Shown here piece after piece: positions 1 through 8,433 of a stretch of 32,304 nucleotides of DNA. The stretch lies in IMG/VR virus record IMGVR_UViG_3300021407_000386, positions 1-32,304 of that record; one strand, written 5' to 3'. The notes under the pieces are model-generated. The model was given only the letters and a program-made list of their open reading frames with translations. It was not told the DNA's origin and did not search any database. The position numbers were made by a program, and so were the translations under genes. Numbering within the stretch: position 1 is the first letter of the stretch; each line of letters opens with the position of its first letter. This stretch comes from a virus.

Positions 1-3000
1 CACGCTGATCGTCGCCTGCGCTGTCGAGAATTGATTCTGTAGCACATACAACGGCACTTCCAGTGGATTCGCGCCGCCAGCCATCGTGGAGAACGTCGGA
101 TTCGACGGATTGATGCTCACCAGCAAGCTGTTCACCTGCGAGATACCGCCCCACAGAAAATCACCCACGGTCCCCGGCGTGATGACGCCTGTCGATGGGA
201 ACTGGCTACTTCCTTGATGACACGCTCCTACCGTATCCAATGCTCCACTCGTCGCCAGTCCTGCGATGTCTGCGAATGTGATGTTGGCCTTGTCGGGCGT
301 GCCGAAACTGACTGTGACAGTCAGACCTCCAGCACTTGCGGGCAGGCTCCCCGTGTACCGCCAGATTTCGTTCTCGATGTCTCCGTTGGTATTCGGACAG
401 GCTGCATCCTTGGTCCATGCTCCGTTGACGTTATCGCTGACTGAGCTAATTGCTCCGCTCGGTCCCGCCACGCCTGCATTCAGGCCCAGCCAGTGGCCCC
501 ACACTACGGCACCAGGATAGGTCACCGTGACGCTCGCCGTGGCGCTGGGGACGGCCTGCGCGAAGCCTGCGGAGACAGAGACCGCTGGCGCACAAACTGG
601 AGTGGGGGTGGCCGTAGGAGTCGTCGTTACGGTGGCGGTAGCGGTCGCGGTAGCCGTAGCTGTCGCCGTCGGGGTGGCAGTGGCTGTCGCTGTCGCGGTT
701 GCCGTACTTGTCGCTGTGGCTGTGACCGTACTAGTCGCGGTCGCGGTAGCCGTAGCAGTAGCTGTCGCTGTGCTGGTGGCTGTCGCAGTTGCCGTGGCGG
801 TCGGAGTAGCAGTCGGAGTCGGGACGGCACACGTCAGCGCCTGGATGACGCTCGCGCCCGCAACCAGAGTACCGCTGGAAGTCGTATTGAAAGGCCCGTA
901 GGTGCCAGCCACGGCCTCTGGAACCGACCCGATGGCTCCGCCCCAGTTCGCCCCGCTGTTGAAGGCGATGGCGTTGCCCAGCACCAATCCGCTGCCCGTG
1001 AAAGACAGCGTATCCGAGCTGCCCGAAGTGCCGAAACCGAAGCCTGCCACCAAGTAGTCATTCGCGACGCTCGTCGTAATAGCTGGCGCCGCCACCGTCG
1101 TGCCGCTCGCCTGATTGGCCTGCGTAATCGCCACACCATCGTTGCCGGTGACATTGGCGAAGGCCAGAATTCCGCCAGAGGCAAATCCACAAGAACCGGG
1201 GCAACTGGCATTAAAGCCTCCCGGTGCAAAGCTGTAGGTACTCGGCTCGCTCGCTCCCGCCGTCAATTCGTACAGTCCCAGAGCTTCAGGATGCGCCACC
1301 GAGCCACCCTTGGGATTGGCAAGCAGCGTCCATCCCGCTCCACAGCTTCCGGAGCAGGCGGGCGGGCTAACTTCCCAAGTGCCGTAATCGTAAGAGATCC
1401 ATGCGATCAGGGTATTACCTGCGACTACGCCTGCTGGCTTGACCAACGAAATCGACTCAGCCGCTCCACCAGCGACCGTCGTGGATTGCGCGAATGGCGT
1501 GCAACCAGCGGTCGGGGTGGCCGTTGGCGTTGCGGTTATAGTAGGCGTTGCCGTTGCTGTGTGAGTTGCAGTGGCTGTCGCGGTTGCCGTAGCGGTCGCC
1601 GTACTTGTTGCCGTAGCCGTGGCGGTAGCGGTTGGCGTCGCTGTGATCGTCGGCGTCGGTGTCGCGCTCGGGCCGGGGTCCATTGCCGCCACCTGGTACG
1701 GCTGGAGTGTAATGCCGCACGACTGCCCAGAGCAGGAGAATCCTGTGCAGGGGCAATCGAAGACCAAGTTCGAGTTCTCAACGTTGTCGGTCAGCCCGTT
1801 GGTAAAACACACGGCTTGGCAACTCTGAGGCACCGTCCCCGTTCCGGGGAAGGCAACTGCCATCGGCACCGCGCTGGCGGTTCCGTCCACGAGTGCGGCG
1901 GACCAGTTACCCGTCGCGCTCCCATTCGAGTTGTAGGCGTTCGCCACGACGTTGGTCGGCAGTTGCGCCGGATTGACTATGTAGTAATTCGGCTGGATCG
2001 CTCCGTTGACCACCCCCATCGCGAGAGCGGCTGGCCGGTTGTGCGGCGTGTTCGGCGGCGTGAAATCGTAGTCCTGATCGTGCGTGACGCCCCAGATCGG
2101 CCCGACTATCCCCTGCACGCCAAACTCTATCTGCCCGAAGGTGAAGACGTTCTGAATCGGCGTGCGTCCGAGTTGCTGCGCGAGCAACCATCCCTCCGCC
2201 ATGTATCCTGCCGCCGGATAGCCGCCTTCAGCCAGGTACATCTGCTCGGTAGTCGAGAACGGTCCGACGCAGGTGTTGGTGGTCCCACCGCAGTAAAAGT
2301 TAATGCTCCCCTGATTGGCGAATTCAGGGCAGGTGATCGCGCTGTTGTTCGAGCACACGCCACCGGGTGCGTACCCCGCCGCATTATTCTCGTAGATGTT
2401 GACGAAGTTGTTTGAGCCGACGGTCCCGTAGTCTCCGAATGCATTGTTGGTCTGGATACAACCCGGATTGGCGAGGTAGTGCTTCGTGTACAGACCGCCC
2501 GAGCTGAAGAAATCCGCCGCGTATTGCGACGCCTGCGACGAAAGCGACCCGCTGTGATAGACGAACGCTCCGCTCGCGTCCTGATAGTAGGGCGCATCGG
2601 CAGTGCCGTACTGATTCGTATTCGGAATCGCGAAGCCCGCCGTGTTTGCCCCTACGAGAACGCCGTTGATGACGCCGCTGTTGCACGCCTGATTGCCTAC
2701 GATGTAGTGAATGCGCGAGGCCACGCTCGGACAATTCGCCGTCGCGGTCGAACTCATGATCGAGAAATTACGTCCTGCCTCTGGACCGTAACCAGTCTGG
2801 AGCGCTGGCGCACCCCACTTCACGTCGCCCCCGTCGTCGTTCCACTCTTCGTTGCTCTCCTCGATCCAGATGGATGGGAAATTATAAGTGGTAAGCGCCG
2901 TGCAGACGTTATTGATGAAGGTATTTAGATCGGCGTCGGTGAATGTGTTCGGGAACGACACCCACGGCACCACGGGATGCCCAGTGCTGGTCGCAAGCGC

Positions 3001-4359
3001 CGCCGCGAGCGGATAAATGTCAGTCGATGAATAAAACCACTGGCCCGGAGGCTGATTGTTGCCGGTGATGGTCTGCGGCCCCTTCAGCATGTCGCAGGTG
3101 CCGGTCTGGTCCGGCGTCCCACCGCCCCACGTACATAACGGCTGCCCTTCGAATTGCGCGTCGCTGCTGCCCAACGTGTTCGGGATCATATAGCGCAGCG
3201 ATCCCGCGCTCATGCCAGTCGGTCCCAACGCCGTCAGCGTCTCGTTGCGGAACCCCGTCGCTGCGGTCGCGGCCTTGCCGATGTACATATCGTCGATGAA
3301 GATCGTCGCGCCAGATTCTGCTGTCGTGTTCGTTCCCACGATCTGAGTCTGCAACGGCGAGTTGAGATACGTCGCGAGGTCGCTGCCCGTGAACGTGAAG
3401 GGCGTGACCTGATGCCACGCGCCGTCGTTGACGAGCGTGAAGGTGTGGCTGACGGTCCAGTGGCCGATGCGGTTAAGGCTGACGGTAACTTTCGGCGTCC
3501 CCGTCGAAGTGCCGGAACCTTTCGCGTAAAAAGCGATCTCCCAGTTTCCAACTATCGGATGCCACGGTCCCGCTTGCGGCGCCGTCAGACAGGTGCCCGT
3601 GCCACAGTCCGGTGTGACGTTGGCAACGGTGCAGGGAGTCACGTTATCTTTTGAGCAAACGCCTCCTGTCGAGCCTTGGTTATCAATCTGCTCGTGGACT
3701 GTGTGGCTGTTTCCATCGGCTACGTTGATTGCTAGCGAGCCTAATCCCTCATAAGCATCCGCCGTCGAGAGCGCGCTGTTCGAGTCGTTTGCAGCCAAGC
3801 CGCCGATGGTGTTCGTCGCGATGTTGCCGCCAATGTTTACCGAAGTCAGAACTTCCGTTACGCCGACGCCAGCCGCGAGAGTAGGACAACTGGGTGAGCA
3901 CGAGCCGAAAGTGTAGGAGCCTCCCGCAGTGAACCCTGTTATCGTGAAGGTAGTTCCAGCCGCCGATCCGGTTCGCACCGACGCCTGCGCGCCGACCCAG
4001 TACCCAGAGGGTGCACCGCTATCCACGGTATCCACGAAACTGCTGCCACTTGCTCCACTTGCGACCTGAATTAAATGGCCGTCGCTAGGCGGCTCAAAGC
4101 CGGGATTGTAGAAAATGTTCTGCATGATATTGGAGTCATCTTCGGCGTTACCGTAGGCGCCGCCCATGTTCACGCCAACCCAGTTGATGCCCCACGGCGC
4201 AGCAGTCACCGATGAAGTGACCTGCGCAGTCGGCGTGGGCGTCGCGGCGTAAGCATTGAGCGGGCTTAATTGCTGGCGGAAAGGACGAGCGTAGAAAATG
4301 CTCGTAAAGACGAATGAGCATACGAATAGGAGTACGAGCAGAGCGAGTCCACGCCTCAT
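1..4359 (-). CDS. Exported multidomain glycoside-hydrolase-like protein (partial, C-terminus beyond left edge)
   Basis: The frame is open from an ATG at 4359 to base 1, 1453 codons without a stop, and continues outside the window. The start overlaps the previous stop as ATGA. Residues 1-45 look like a signal peptide or anchor (MRRG, a hydrophobic run, then AYA-AT). Residues about 50-330 are beta-rich and resemble a carbohydrate-binding sandwich. Residues about 330-760 resemble a clan GH-A barrel: WIEESNEEWN (498-507) fits the Asn-Glu acid/base motif with Glu504, and AEGGY around Glu711 could hold the nucleophile. A CxC-rich beta segment follows, then an Ala/Thr linker (about 899-951), a domain, a second linker (1180-1254) and a similar domain. 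It is probably a tail-associated or secreted polysaccharide-degrading enzyme. The hydrolase call rests on motifs only; the substrate is unknown. Confidence 0.8.
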   Translation of the reverse strand, partial: MRRGLALLVLLFVCSFVFTSIFYARPFRQQLSPLNAYAATPTPTAQVTSSVTAAPWGINWVGVNMGGAYGNAEDDSNIMQNIFYNPGFEPPSDGHLIQVASGASGSSFVDTVDSGAPSGYWVGAQASVRTGSAAGTTFTITGFTAGGSYTFGSCSPSCPTLAAGVGVTEVLTSVNIGGNIATNTIGGLAANDSNSALSTADAYEGLGSLAINVADGNSHTVHEQIDNQGSTGGVCSKDNVTPCTVANVTPDCGTGTCLTAPQAGPWHPIVGNWEIAFYAKGSGTSTGTPKVTVSLNRIGHWTVSHTFTLVNDGAWHQVTPFTFTGSDLATYLNSPLQTQIVGTNTTAESGATIFIDDMYIGKAATAATGFRNETLTALGPTGMSAGSLRYMIPNTLGSSDAQFEGQPLCTWGGGTPDQTGTCDMLKGPQTITGNNQPPGQWFYSSTDIYPLAAALATSTGHPVVPWVSFPNTFTDADLNTFINNVCTALTTYNFPSIWIEESNEEWNDDGGDVKWGAPALQTGYGPEAGRNFSIMSSTATANCPSVASRIHYIVGNQACNSGVINGVLVGANTAGFAIPNTNQYGTADAPYYQDASGAFVYHSGSLSSQASQYAADFFSSGGLYTKHYLANPGCIQTNNAFGDYGTVGSNNFVNIYENNAAGYAPGGVCSNNSAITCPEFANQGSINFYCGGTTNTCVGPFSTTEQMYLAEGGYPAAGYMAEGWLLAQQLGRTPIQNVFTFGQIEFGVQGIVGPIWGVTHDQDYDFTPPNTPHNRPAALAMGVVNGAIQPNYYIVNPAQLPTNVVANAYNSNGSATGNWSAALVDGTASAVPMAVAFPGTGTVPQSCQAVCFTNGLTDNVENSNLVFDCPCTGFSCSGQSCGITLQPYQVAAMDPGPSATPTPTITATPTATATATATSTATATATATATATHTATATPTITATPTATPTAGCTPFAQSTTVAGGAAESISLVKPAGVVAGNTLIAWISYDYGTWEVSPPACSGSCGAGWTLLANPKGGSVAHPEALGLYELTAGASEPSTYSFAPGGFNASCPGSCGFASGGILAFANVTGNDGVAITQANQASGTTVAAPAITTSVANDYLVAGFGFGTSGSSDTLSFTGSGLVLGNAIAFNSGANWGGAIGSVPEAVAGTYGPFNTTSSGTLVAGASVIQALTCAVPTPTATPTATATATATSTATATATATATATSTVTATATSTATATATATATPTATATATATATATVTTTPTATPTPVCAPAVSVSAGFAQAVPSATASVTVTYPGAVVWGHWLGLNAGVAGPSGAISSVSDNVNGAWTKDAACPNTNGDIENEIWRYTGSLPASAGGLTVTVSFGTPDKANITFADIAGLATSGALDTVGACHQGSSQFPSTGVITPGTVGDFLWGGISQVNSLLVSINPSNPTFSTMAGGANPLEVPLYVLQNQFSTAQATISV
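598..822 (-). repeat. Degenerate 6-bp repeat coding an Ala-Thr linker (second linker)
   Basis: Seventy-five codons of the left-edge gene alternate Ala and Thr with occasional Pro, Ser and Val. The amino-acid repeat is strict but the third codon positions vary, so at DNA level it is a degenerate hexamer tract. It begins and ends with PTPT-type motifs, typical of flexible linkers in secreted multidomain proteins. The opposite strand has long spurious open frames here. Confidence 0.85.
1507..1665 (-). repeat. Degenerate 6-bp repeat coding an Ala-Thr linker (first linker)
   Basis: Fifty-three codons of the left-edge gene encode alternating Thr-Ala and Thr-Pro, with one His and a few Ile and Ser. 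It separates the hydrolase-like core from the first of two similar C-terminal domains. Codon third positions vary as in the other linker, which argues for selection on the protein rather than recent slippage. Confidence 0.85.
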
Positions 4360-4757
4360 TCCGCCCCCTGTCGCATCTCGTTGTAGACGCAGGTCGCTTC
4401 CGTCTTCACGTCTCCGACGAGACTGTACATCTGGGCCTTGCCTTTGGTCAGAATCGGCTGCGGAGCAGTGCCGTTCATCCATTTGATCGTTGGGCACTTG
4501 GCGTTGGGCACAAAGGTCGGGATGAAGCCCCCCGCACAAGTCGGACTCTGGTACGCCTTGATGACTAGGGCCTGAAAGTCCAGCGGCATCGGCAGCACGA
4601 TATTGCTGTTCGCGCACATCTCAAGGACGTAGCCGCATTTCAGGCCGGGACACGCGAGCAAGGTCGTCGTCGGCTTGGTCACGACGAGACGCTGCGGGCC
4701 GACCCACGCGAACGCAGGAGAGGCGAGCAGGAGCGCGATAAACGGCCAGCGTTTCAT
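4356..4757 (-). CDS. Exported cysteine-containing beta protein, tandem paralogue of the upstream gene
   Basis: 133 residues. It starts MKRWPFIALLLASPAFAWVG: two basic residues, a hydrophobic run and an AFA/W cleavage-like site, so Sec export is likely. The mature part holds several cysteines (CPGLKCG and later pairs), which would suit disulphides. The C-terminus (GKAQMY ... VYNEMR.G.E) matches the end of the 150-residue neighbour, so the two genes arose by tandem duplication. The ATG overlaps the neighbour's stop (ATGA) and its own stop overlaps the start of the giant hydrolase-like gene. The fold resembles small fibre-tip domains seen in phages (inference). Exact function is unknown. Confidence 0.85.
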   Translation of the reverse strand: MKRWPFIALLLASPAFAWVGPQRLVVTKPTTTLLACPGLKCGYVLEMCANSNIVLPMPLDFQALVIKAYQSPTCAGGFIPTFVPNAKCPTIKWMNGTAPQPILTKGKAQMYSLVGDVKTEATCVYNEMRQGAE

Positions 4758-5206
4758 TCGGGGCCGGGCCTCATTTCGTTGTAGACCGGCGAGCCCTGCG
4801 TCGTGTAATCGACGATGAATTCGTACATCTGCGCCTTGCCGCTTGTCAGTACTGGCGCATACGGCGCACCGTTCGCCCAGTTGATTGAGTATCCCGAGCA
4901 GGCCGCGAAGGTTGGAGTGAACCCGCCTGGTGAGACTTGGAGAACCTTGAGGGTGAGCGCCTGCCCGTCCACGGCACACGGCAGCGTGAGCGTGCTCGTG
5001 CTCTGCATGCTGAGAATGTAATAGCAGGCGAAATATCCGCATCTTGGGAGCGTAAAGCTGCCGGTCGTCACAGCAAGGCGGATCGGCTGAGTCGGCGGCG
5101 GTGGCCCTACGGGGTTGCCAGTCGCATTGCTCCCGTTGGTCGCATTCTGCGCAAGCGCCAGCGACGAGAGCAACAGGCAAGCGCCAGCAATCAGCGTCAC
5201 TTTCAT
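4754..5206 (-). CDS. Exported fibre-tip-like protein
   Basis: 150 residues. The N-terminus, MKVTLIAGACLLLSSLALAQ, is a clear signal peptide with ALA-Q as a cleavage site; a Gly/Asn/Pro-rich stretch follows. The core contains DGQALTLKVLQ, then PGGFTPTF, then GKAQMYEF and a terminal YNEM. This order resembles the small beta domain often found at the tips of phage fibres, also seen in the 142-residue protein upstream. Four cysteines are present. The start overlaps the previous stop (ATGA). It is a paralogue of the next gene downstream. It could be a receptor-binding or virion surface protein, although a signal peptide is unusual for that role. Confidence 0.85.
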   Translation of the reverse strand: MKVTLIAGACLLLSSLALAQNATNGSNATGNPVGPPPPTQPIRLAVTTGSFTLPRCGYFACYYILSMQSTSTLTLPCAVDGQALTLKVLQVSPGGFTPTFAACSGYSINWANGAPYAPVLTSGKAQMYEFIVDYTTQGSPVYNEMRPGPE

Positions 5207-5562
5207 GTGGTAGTAATCACCAACAGGCCGCCGGTCGCTGAATTGATCGGAGCACCAAGCGCACCGGAAATAACGCTGACATATTCGGTAGGGCAGTTCG
5301 GTTGCGGGAAAGTTTCGTTGTTAGCGACCAACCCATTCGGGTGTATGAGTCGCGACGTTCCGAATTCGTAGGCGTACCCCGGCAATACTTCAAGTTCACC
5401 GTTAGTTCCGCAAGTCGCCACGACGCCAAACGCTATCCACATTGTCTGCTGCGACGCCGAATAATTACGAATCAGCATGTAGCGACGGTTTGAATCGGCA
5501 GGAACCACTTGCGATGCCGCAGACGTTGCATTGATGGGGAAGGGTTGAGTTGGATTTCCCAT
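5203..5562 (-). CDS. Small beta-sandwich virion protein (probable fibre or decoration)
   Basis: 119 residues, no signal peptide. The core RRYMLIRNYSASQQTMWIAFG, then LEVLPGYAYEF, is the pattern of a small beta-sandwich domain frequent in phage structural modules: a strand, a polar turn, a strand and a Pro-Gly turn. A GAGG ribosome-binding site lies 5-8 bases before the ATG, and the gene starts just after the fibre gene's stop. Position among tail genes suggests a fibre accessory or surface protein. The family could not be named with certainty. Confidence 0.8.
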   Translation of the reverse strand: MGNPTQPFPINATSAASQVVPADSNRRYMLIRNYSASQQTMWIAFGVVATCGTNGELEVLPGYAYEFGTSRLIHPNGLVANNETFPQPNCPTEYVSVISGALGAPINSATGGLLVITTT

Positions 5563-5570
5563 TCAGTACC

Positions 5571-6578
5571 TCAGTAGGCGATCCAAGCGTAGGACGTGCT
5601 GCCAGCTTCGGCGCATTGGACTTGGCACGTGTAGCAGGTTCCGCCCACCGTGCAGCTGGAATGTGTCGGGGTGGCGTTAAAACTGCATGCTGAATCGCTG
5701 TCCAATACGGTGAAGACATTTCCTGCCGTGCCGCTGCCGCAACTGGGCAGATTTGCGATGGTGCTGCTCGGGAAATGAACTCCGGTCGCGGCAACGGAAA
5801 AAGGCGACGGAGCGCCCGATCCTGAAAAGGTTGCTTTATACGCGACTTCGGCTACCGGCAACGTCTCGTCAATGATGTTGACAGGCGGTCCACTGAAAGT
5901 GCCGAGTGGTATCGTCAGGTTGGCGACGCCCGTCAGGGAATTGCCGCCCATCGAATAACTGCCAGTCGCAGTTGCCAGGTCGTTCAGATGATTCAGTCCG
6001 AACGCCAATGAATCGCCCGACCCCGTACCCGCTTCCAAACCTGTCAACTTGAAACTGTTCATCCCGTAGGTACCGGTGGGCGCTGCCAAGTTATTGAGCG
6101 ACGATTGCCCTTGCGACAGAGCGTCATCGGCAGTCGTATTCGCACCTACGTTGTAGATTCGGAAGCCCGCCGCGTTGAGAGGCCCGGTCAGCACGCCCGT
6201 TGCGATCGTAGATTGTCCTGCCAGGAGATTGGCGAAGCTGGTGCTGCTCGCAATAGGTACGTAGCCCGTCGTCGGCGAGCCGCAACCCCCGCCCTGTGCC
6301 TGACAGATCGTGATTTGCACGAACAAGCCCTGCACGAGAGCAGTTGTGCTCAGGTTGCCGTTCACATCGGTCGAACTCGTCTTGAGAATCGGATTGATGA
6401 CATTCGCGTTGACGACCTGCACGCTGCGTGAGTTGAAATAGATCGTTGCGTTCGGTACAGGATTGGCCGCTCCATCGTAGACCACCCCAGAAATCGCGCA
6501 CGTAGCGGGCGCCGTCGCGTCTGCCGATAATGCACGCACGAAAATGAAGACGGTGAGCAGTGCGAGTATTTTTCTCAT
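5571..6578 (-). CDS. Tail fibre-like protein with signal peptide
   Basis: 335 residues. I chose ATG 6578, which overlaps the previous stop as ATGA; an in-frame start 18 bases upstream lacks that coupling. MRKILALLTVFIFVRALSAD is a signal-peptide-like start. Residues about 25-70 (CAISGVVYDGAANPVPNATI) resemble a carboxypeptidase-regulatory-like Ig domain. Two repeats follow, LNNLAAPTGTYGMNSFKLTG and LNHLNDLATATGSYSMGGNS, typical of the triangular-prism shaft of phage fibres. The C-terminus is cysteine-rich (CTVGGTCYTCQVQC). The shaft repeats point to a trimeric fibre; the signal peptide is unexpected for a virion part. Confidence 0.85.
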   Translation of the reverse strand: MRKILALLTVFIFVRALSADATAPATCAISGVVYDGAANPVPNATIYFNSRSVQVVNANVINPILKTSSTDVNGNLSTTALVQGLFVQITICQAQGGGCGSPTTGYVPIASSTSFANLLAGQSTIATGVLTGPLNAAGFRIYNVGANTTADDALSQGQSSLNNLAAPTGTYGMNSFKLTGLEAGTGSGDSLAFGLNHLNDLATATGSYSMGGNSLTGVANLTIPLGTFSGPPVNIIDETLPVAEVAYKATFSGSGAPSPFSVAATGVHFPSSTIANLPSCGSGTAGNVFTVLDSDSACSFNATPTHSSCTVGGTCYTCQVQCAEAGSTSYAWIAY

Positions 6579-7003
6579 GCTGTCAAAACCCACCATTTCT
6601 TACCCGTTGCCGTTGGATCGTAAATGCAAAGCGCGGGATGTCCCGCCGTAACCGTGATCGGATTTGAAATGTTGCCACCGCCGCCGAAGCTGAAACCGTT
6701 CAAGCTCAGGAGCACAATAAAGCTCTGAAACCCGTTAGGCGGAGTGATCGTGCTGATCGTTCCCGTCCCTGAAATTCGATGCGCCCAATTCGTGACGTTC
6801 AGTGTCGCTGTCGTAGGCAGGTCCAAGCCAAACGCCTGCGTGCCCGAATTCATGTCTTGGATGATTCCTTTGAACGCTGGAATCTCGTACTGCGATAGAT
6901 GGTCGTTCAGGAATTTCGCCAAAGCATTTATGATCGTCCAGAAATCGTGTTGAGCCGGAACCTCAAAGCTCGGCGGATTGTAGTCCTGAAGCGCTTGCAT
7001 CAT
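6575..7003 (-). CDS. Tail protein with fibre-tip-like C-terminal domain
   Basis: 142 residues, cytoplasmic-type N-terminus. The first 45 residues are helical and contain an aromatic stretch (HDFWTIINALAKFLNDHL) that could dock to the tail hub encoded just upstream. The remainder is a beta domain: GTISTITPPNGFQSFIVLL, then ITVTAGHPALCIYD, then KKWWVLTA, a pattern common at the C-termini of phage fibres. The ATG overlaps the hub gene's stop (TAATG) and its own stop overlaps the next start. It probably attaches fibres or tips to the tail (inference). Confidence 0.85.
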   Translation of the reverse strand: MMQALQDYNPPSFEVPAQHDFWTIINALAKFLNDHLSQYEIPAFKGIIQDMNSGTQAFGLDLPTTATLNVTNWAHRISGTGTISTITPPNGFQSFIVLLSLNGFSFGGGGNISNPITVTAGHPALCIYDPTATGKKWWVLTA

Positions 7004-8430
7004 TAGCGGATGCCCCCCACGCGCGCTTCGTAGGCGTAACCGACAATCTCCGCAGGGCCGACAAAGTTGAACTGCACCTGATGGTAACGATCATATTGCC
7101 GAAGTGAATTCCAGTCGTCTGCGGTCTTAAAGACAGCGGCATCAAAGCTCGGTGGCTGGCCGAGAATGTTCGTATGAAATGCCTGCGCGAAATCGGTCGT
7201 CGGATAGACGTTCCACTTGGCGCGGAATCGAAGCAACTGACTCAAGTTATCTTCGTCACCCAGAAATCCCGTCGTGACGTGCCCCGTCGTCGGCACGGCG
7301 CCTGCTCCGCTATCCCACGTTTCAAGAAACGAATTGGTATCGAAGAAATAGCCTCCACCACTCGTGCCGCCATTCGCTCCCGTCACCGGCAAGGGCGGGT
7401 CCAGCGTATTCGGCACTACGTAAGTCGTGTTCAGATAGCCCGTGCTCCAGCGGCCCACGCGGACGTTAAACGCGACGTATCGGTCGAGGACGCTCGGACT
7501 CGGAGAACTCGTCGAAGTGAAGTGCCAGTAAATTACCGAGTTGAGCGAATCGTACCACCCGCACACGTTCGGGAGCTGCGAAGGGTTGGCGTTCGCGAAG
7601 AACCATTCCTTGATACTGTTGGGGATGCGCTGCGGCGTATAGCCGGTCGTGATGTAAAAGTCGTCCGTCCCAAGAAATGCGATCGAGTCCGGCAGCGTTA
7701 CCACGCATTCTTGTCCGTACGTGCCGACCTGTCCTGAAATAAGCTGAAAACTCCATGTAAACGGAGCGCCGGAGAACGTACCGACCCACGTCGCGCCTGC
7801 CTTGAATGCAATGATCGACCGATAGAGCGCTGCCGCTGCGACAATGTTTCCCGGCACGTCGTACAGCGACCCGCTCGCCGCCAAGGTCTGGATGTTCGGC
7901 ACGTAGTCGTTATCAACACCCGCCGCGCTCGAATACCAAGTCGATCCAGCGAAGAACACGACAAACCCGCCGACGGAAATGACCGTCGTGGCGCCAACCG
8001 GAGGACTCCCGCCAAGGGGTACGAAGAGCGGCGCGCTCGGCGACCACACCAGCGGTGTTATTATCGGATTGTTGGCCGTCACGATCACGTCGTCGTTGAA
8101 TTGGGTGAAGCGAAAGCGAGTTATCGGAGGCGCGATTACACCGCCAGTTACATTGACCCAACCTCCCGCCGTCAACTGAAAGATGAATCCGGCAGCAGCG
8201 TAGAACAGCGTCGGGACGCCCAACACGCTTGCAATATAGGCTCCCGGCGGATTGGCGTTGAACAGAAACGTATTCGGGATGACCACAGGGAAGTTGCGCG
8301 CTGCATAACCTTTCATTGTCGGCACTGCCGAGTTGGCGTCCAAGATAATCCCCGGCGTAGTCGGATCTTTATCCGGAGCAAAATCGGAAAAAATTACTTC
8401 CTGACCCTTCCCTATCTGGTAACTCGGCAT
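7003..8430 (-). CDS. P22 gp10-like tail hub / DNA stabilisation protein
   Basis: 475 residues, close to the usual length of P22 gp10. Visible family features are repeated hydrophobic blades such as GGFVVFFAGSTWYSS and RSIIAFKAGATWVGTF, then QVGTYGQECVVTLPDSIAFL followed by DDFYITTG, which parallels the gp10 segment with KGIAGTY and a similar DSYAF stretch. In P22 this hexameric protein plugs the portal-adaptor channel and carries the needle and tailspikes. A GGTGAG ribosome-binding site precedes the ATG. It lies directly after the adaptor gene, as expected for this family. Assignment is by remembered pattern, not by a search. Confidence 0.8.
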   Translation of the reverse strand: MPSYQIGKGQEVIFSDFAPDKDPTTPGIILDANSAVPTMKGYAARNFPVVIPNTFLFNANPPGAYIASVLGVPTLFYAAAGFIFQLTAGGWVNVTGGVIAPPITRFRFTQFNDDVIVTANNPIITPLVWSPSAPLFVPLGGSPPVGATTVISVGGFVVFFAGSTWYSSAAGVDNDYVPNIQTLAASGSLYDVPGNIVAAAALYRSIIAFKAGATWVGTFSGAPFTWSFQLISGQVGTYGQECVVTLPDSIAFLGTDDFYITTGYTPQRIPNSIKEWFFANANPSQLPNVCGWYDSLNSVIYWHFTSTSSPSPSVLDRYVAFNVRVGRWSTGYLNTTYVVPNTLDPPLPVTGANGGTSGGGYFFDTNSFLETWDSGAGAVPTTGHVTTGFLGDEDNLSQLLRFRAKWNVYPTTDFAQAFHTNILGQPPSFDAAVFKTADDWNSLRQYDRYHQVQFNFVGPAEIVGYAYEARVGGIR

Positions 8431-8433
8431 CGC

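Noticed and set aside
598-1665. Repeat tracts that could be mistaken for a CRISPR or satellite array
   Set aside because: The unit is six bases, degenerate, with no spacers, and translates as Ala-Thr linkers.
493-2415. 640-codon plus-strand open frame, Arg/Gly/Cys-rich
   Set aside because: It lies opposite the giant minus-strand gene, and its composition is the antisense of Ala-Thr repeats and GC-rich codons. No ribosome-binding site or family pattern.
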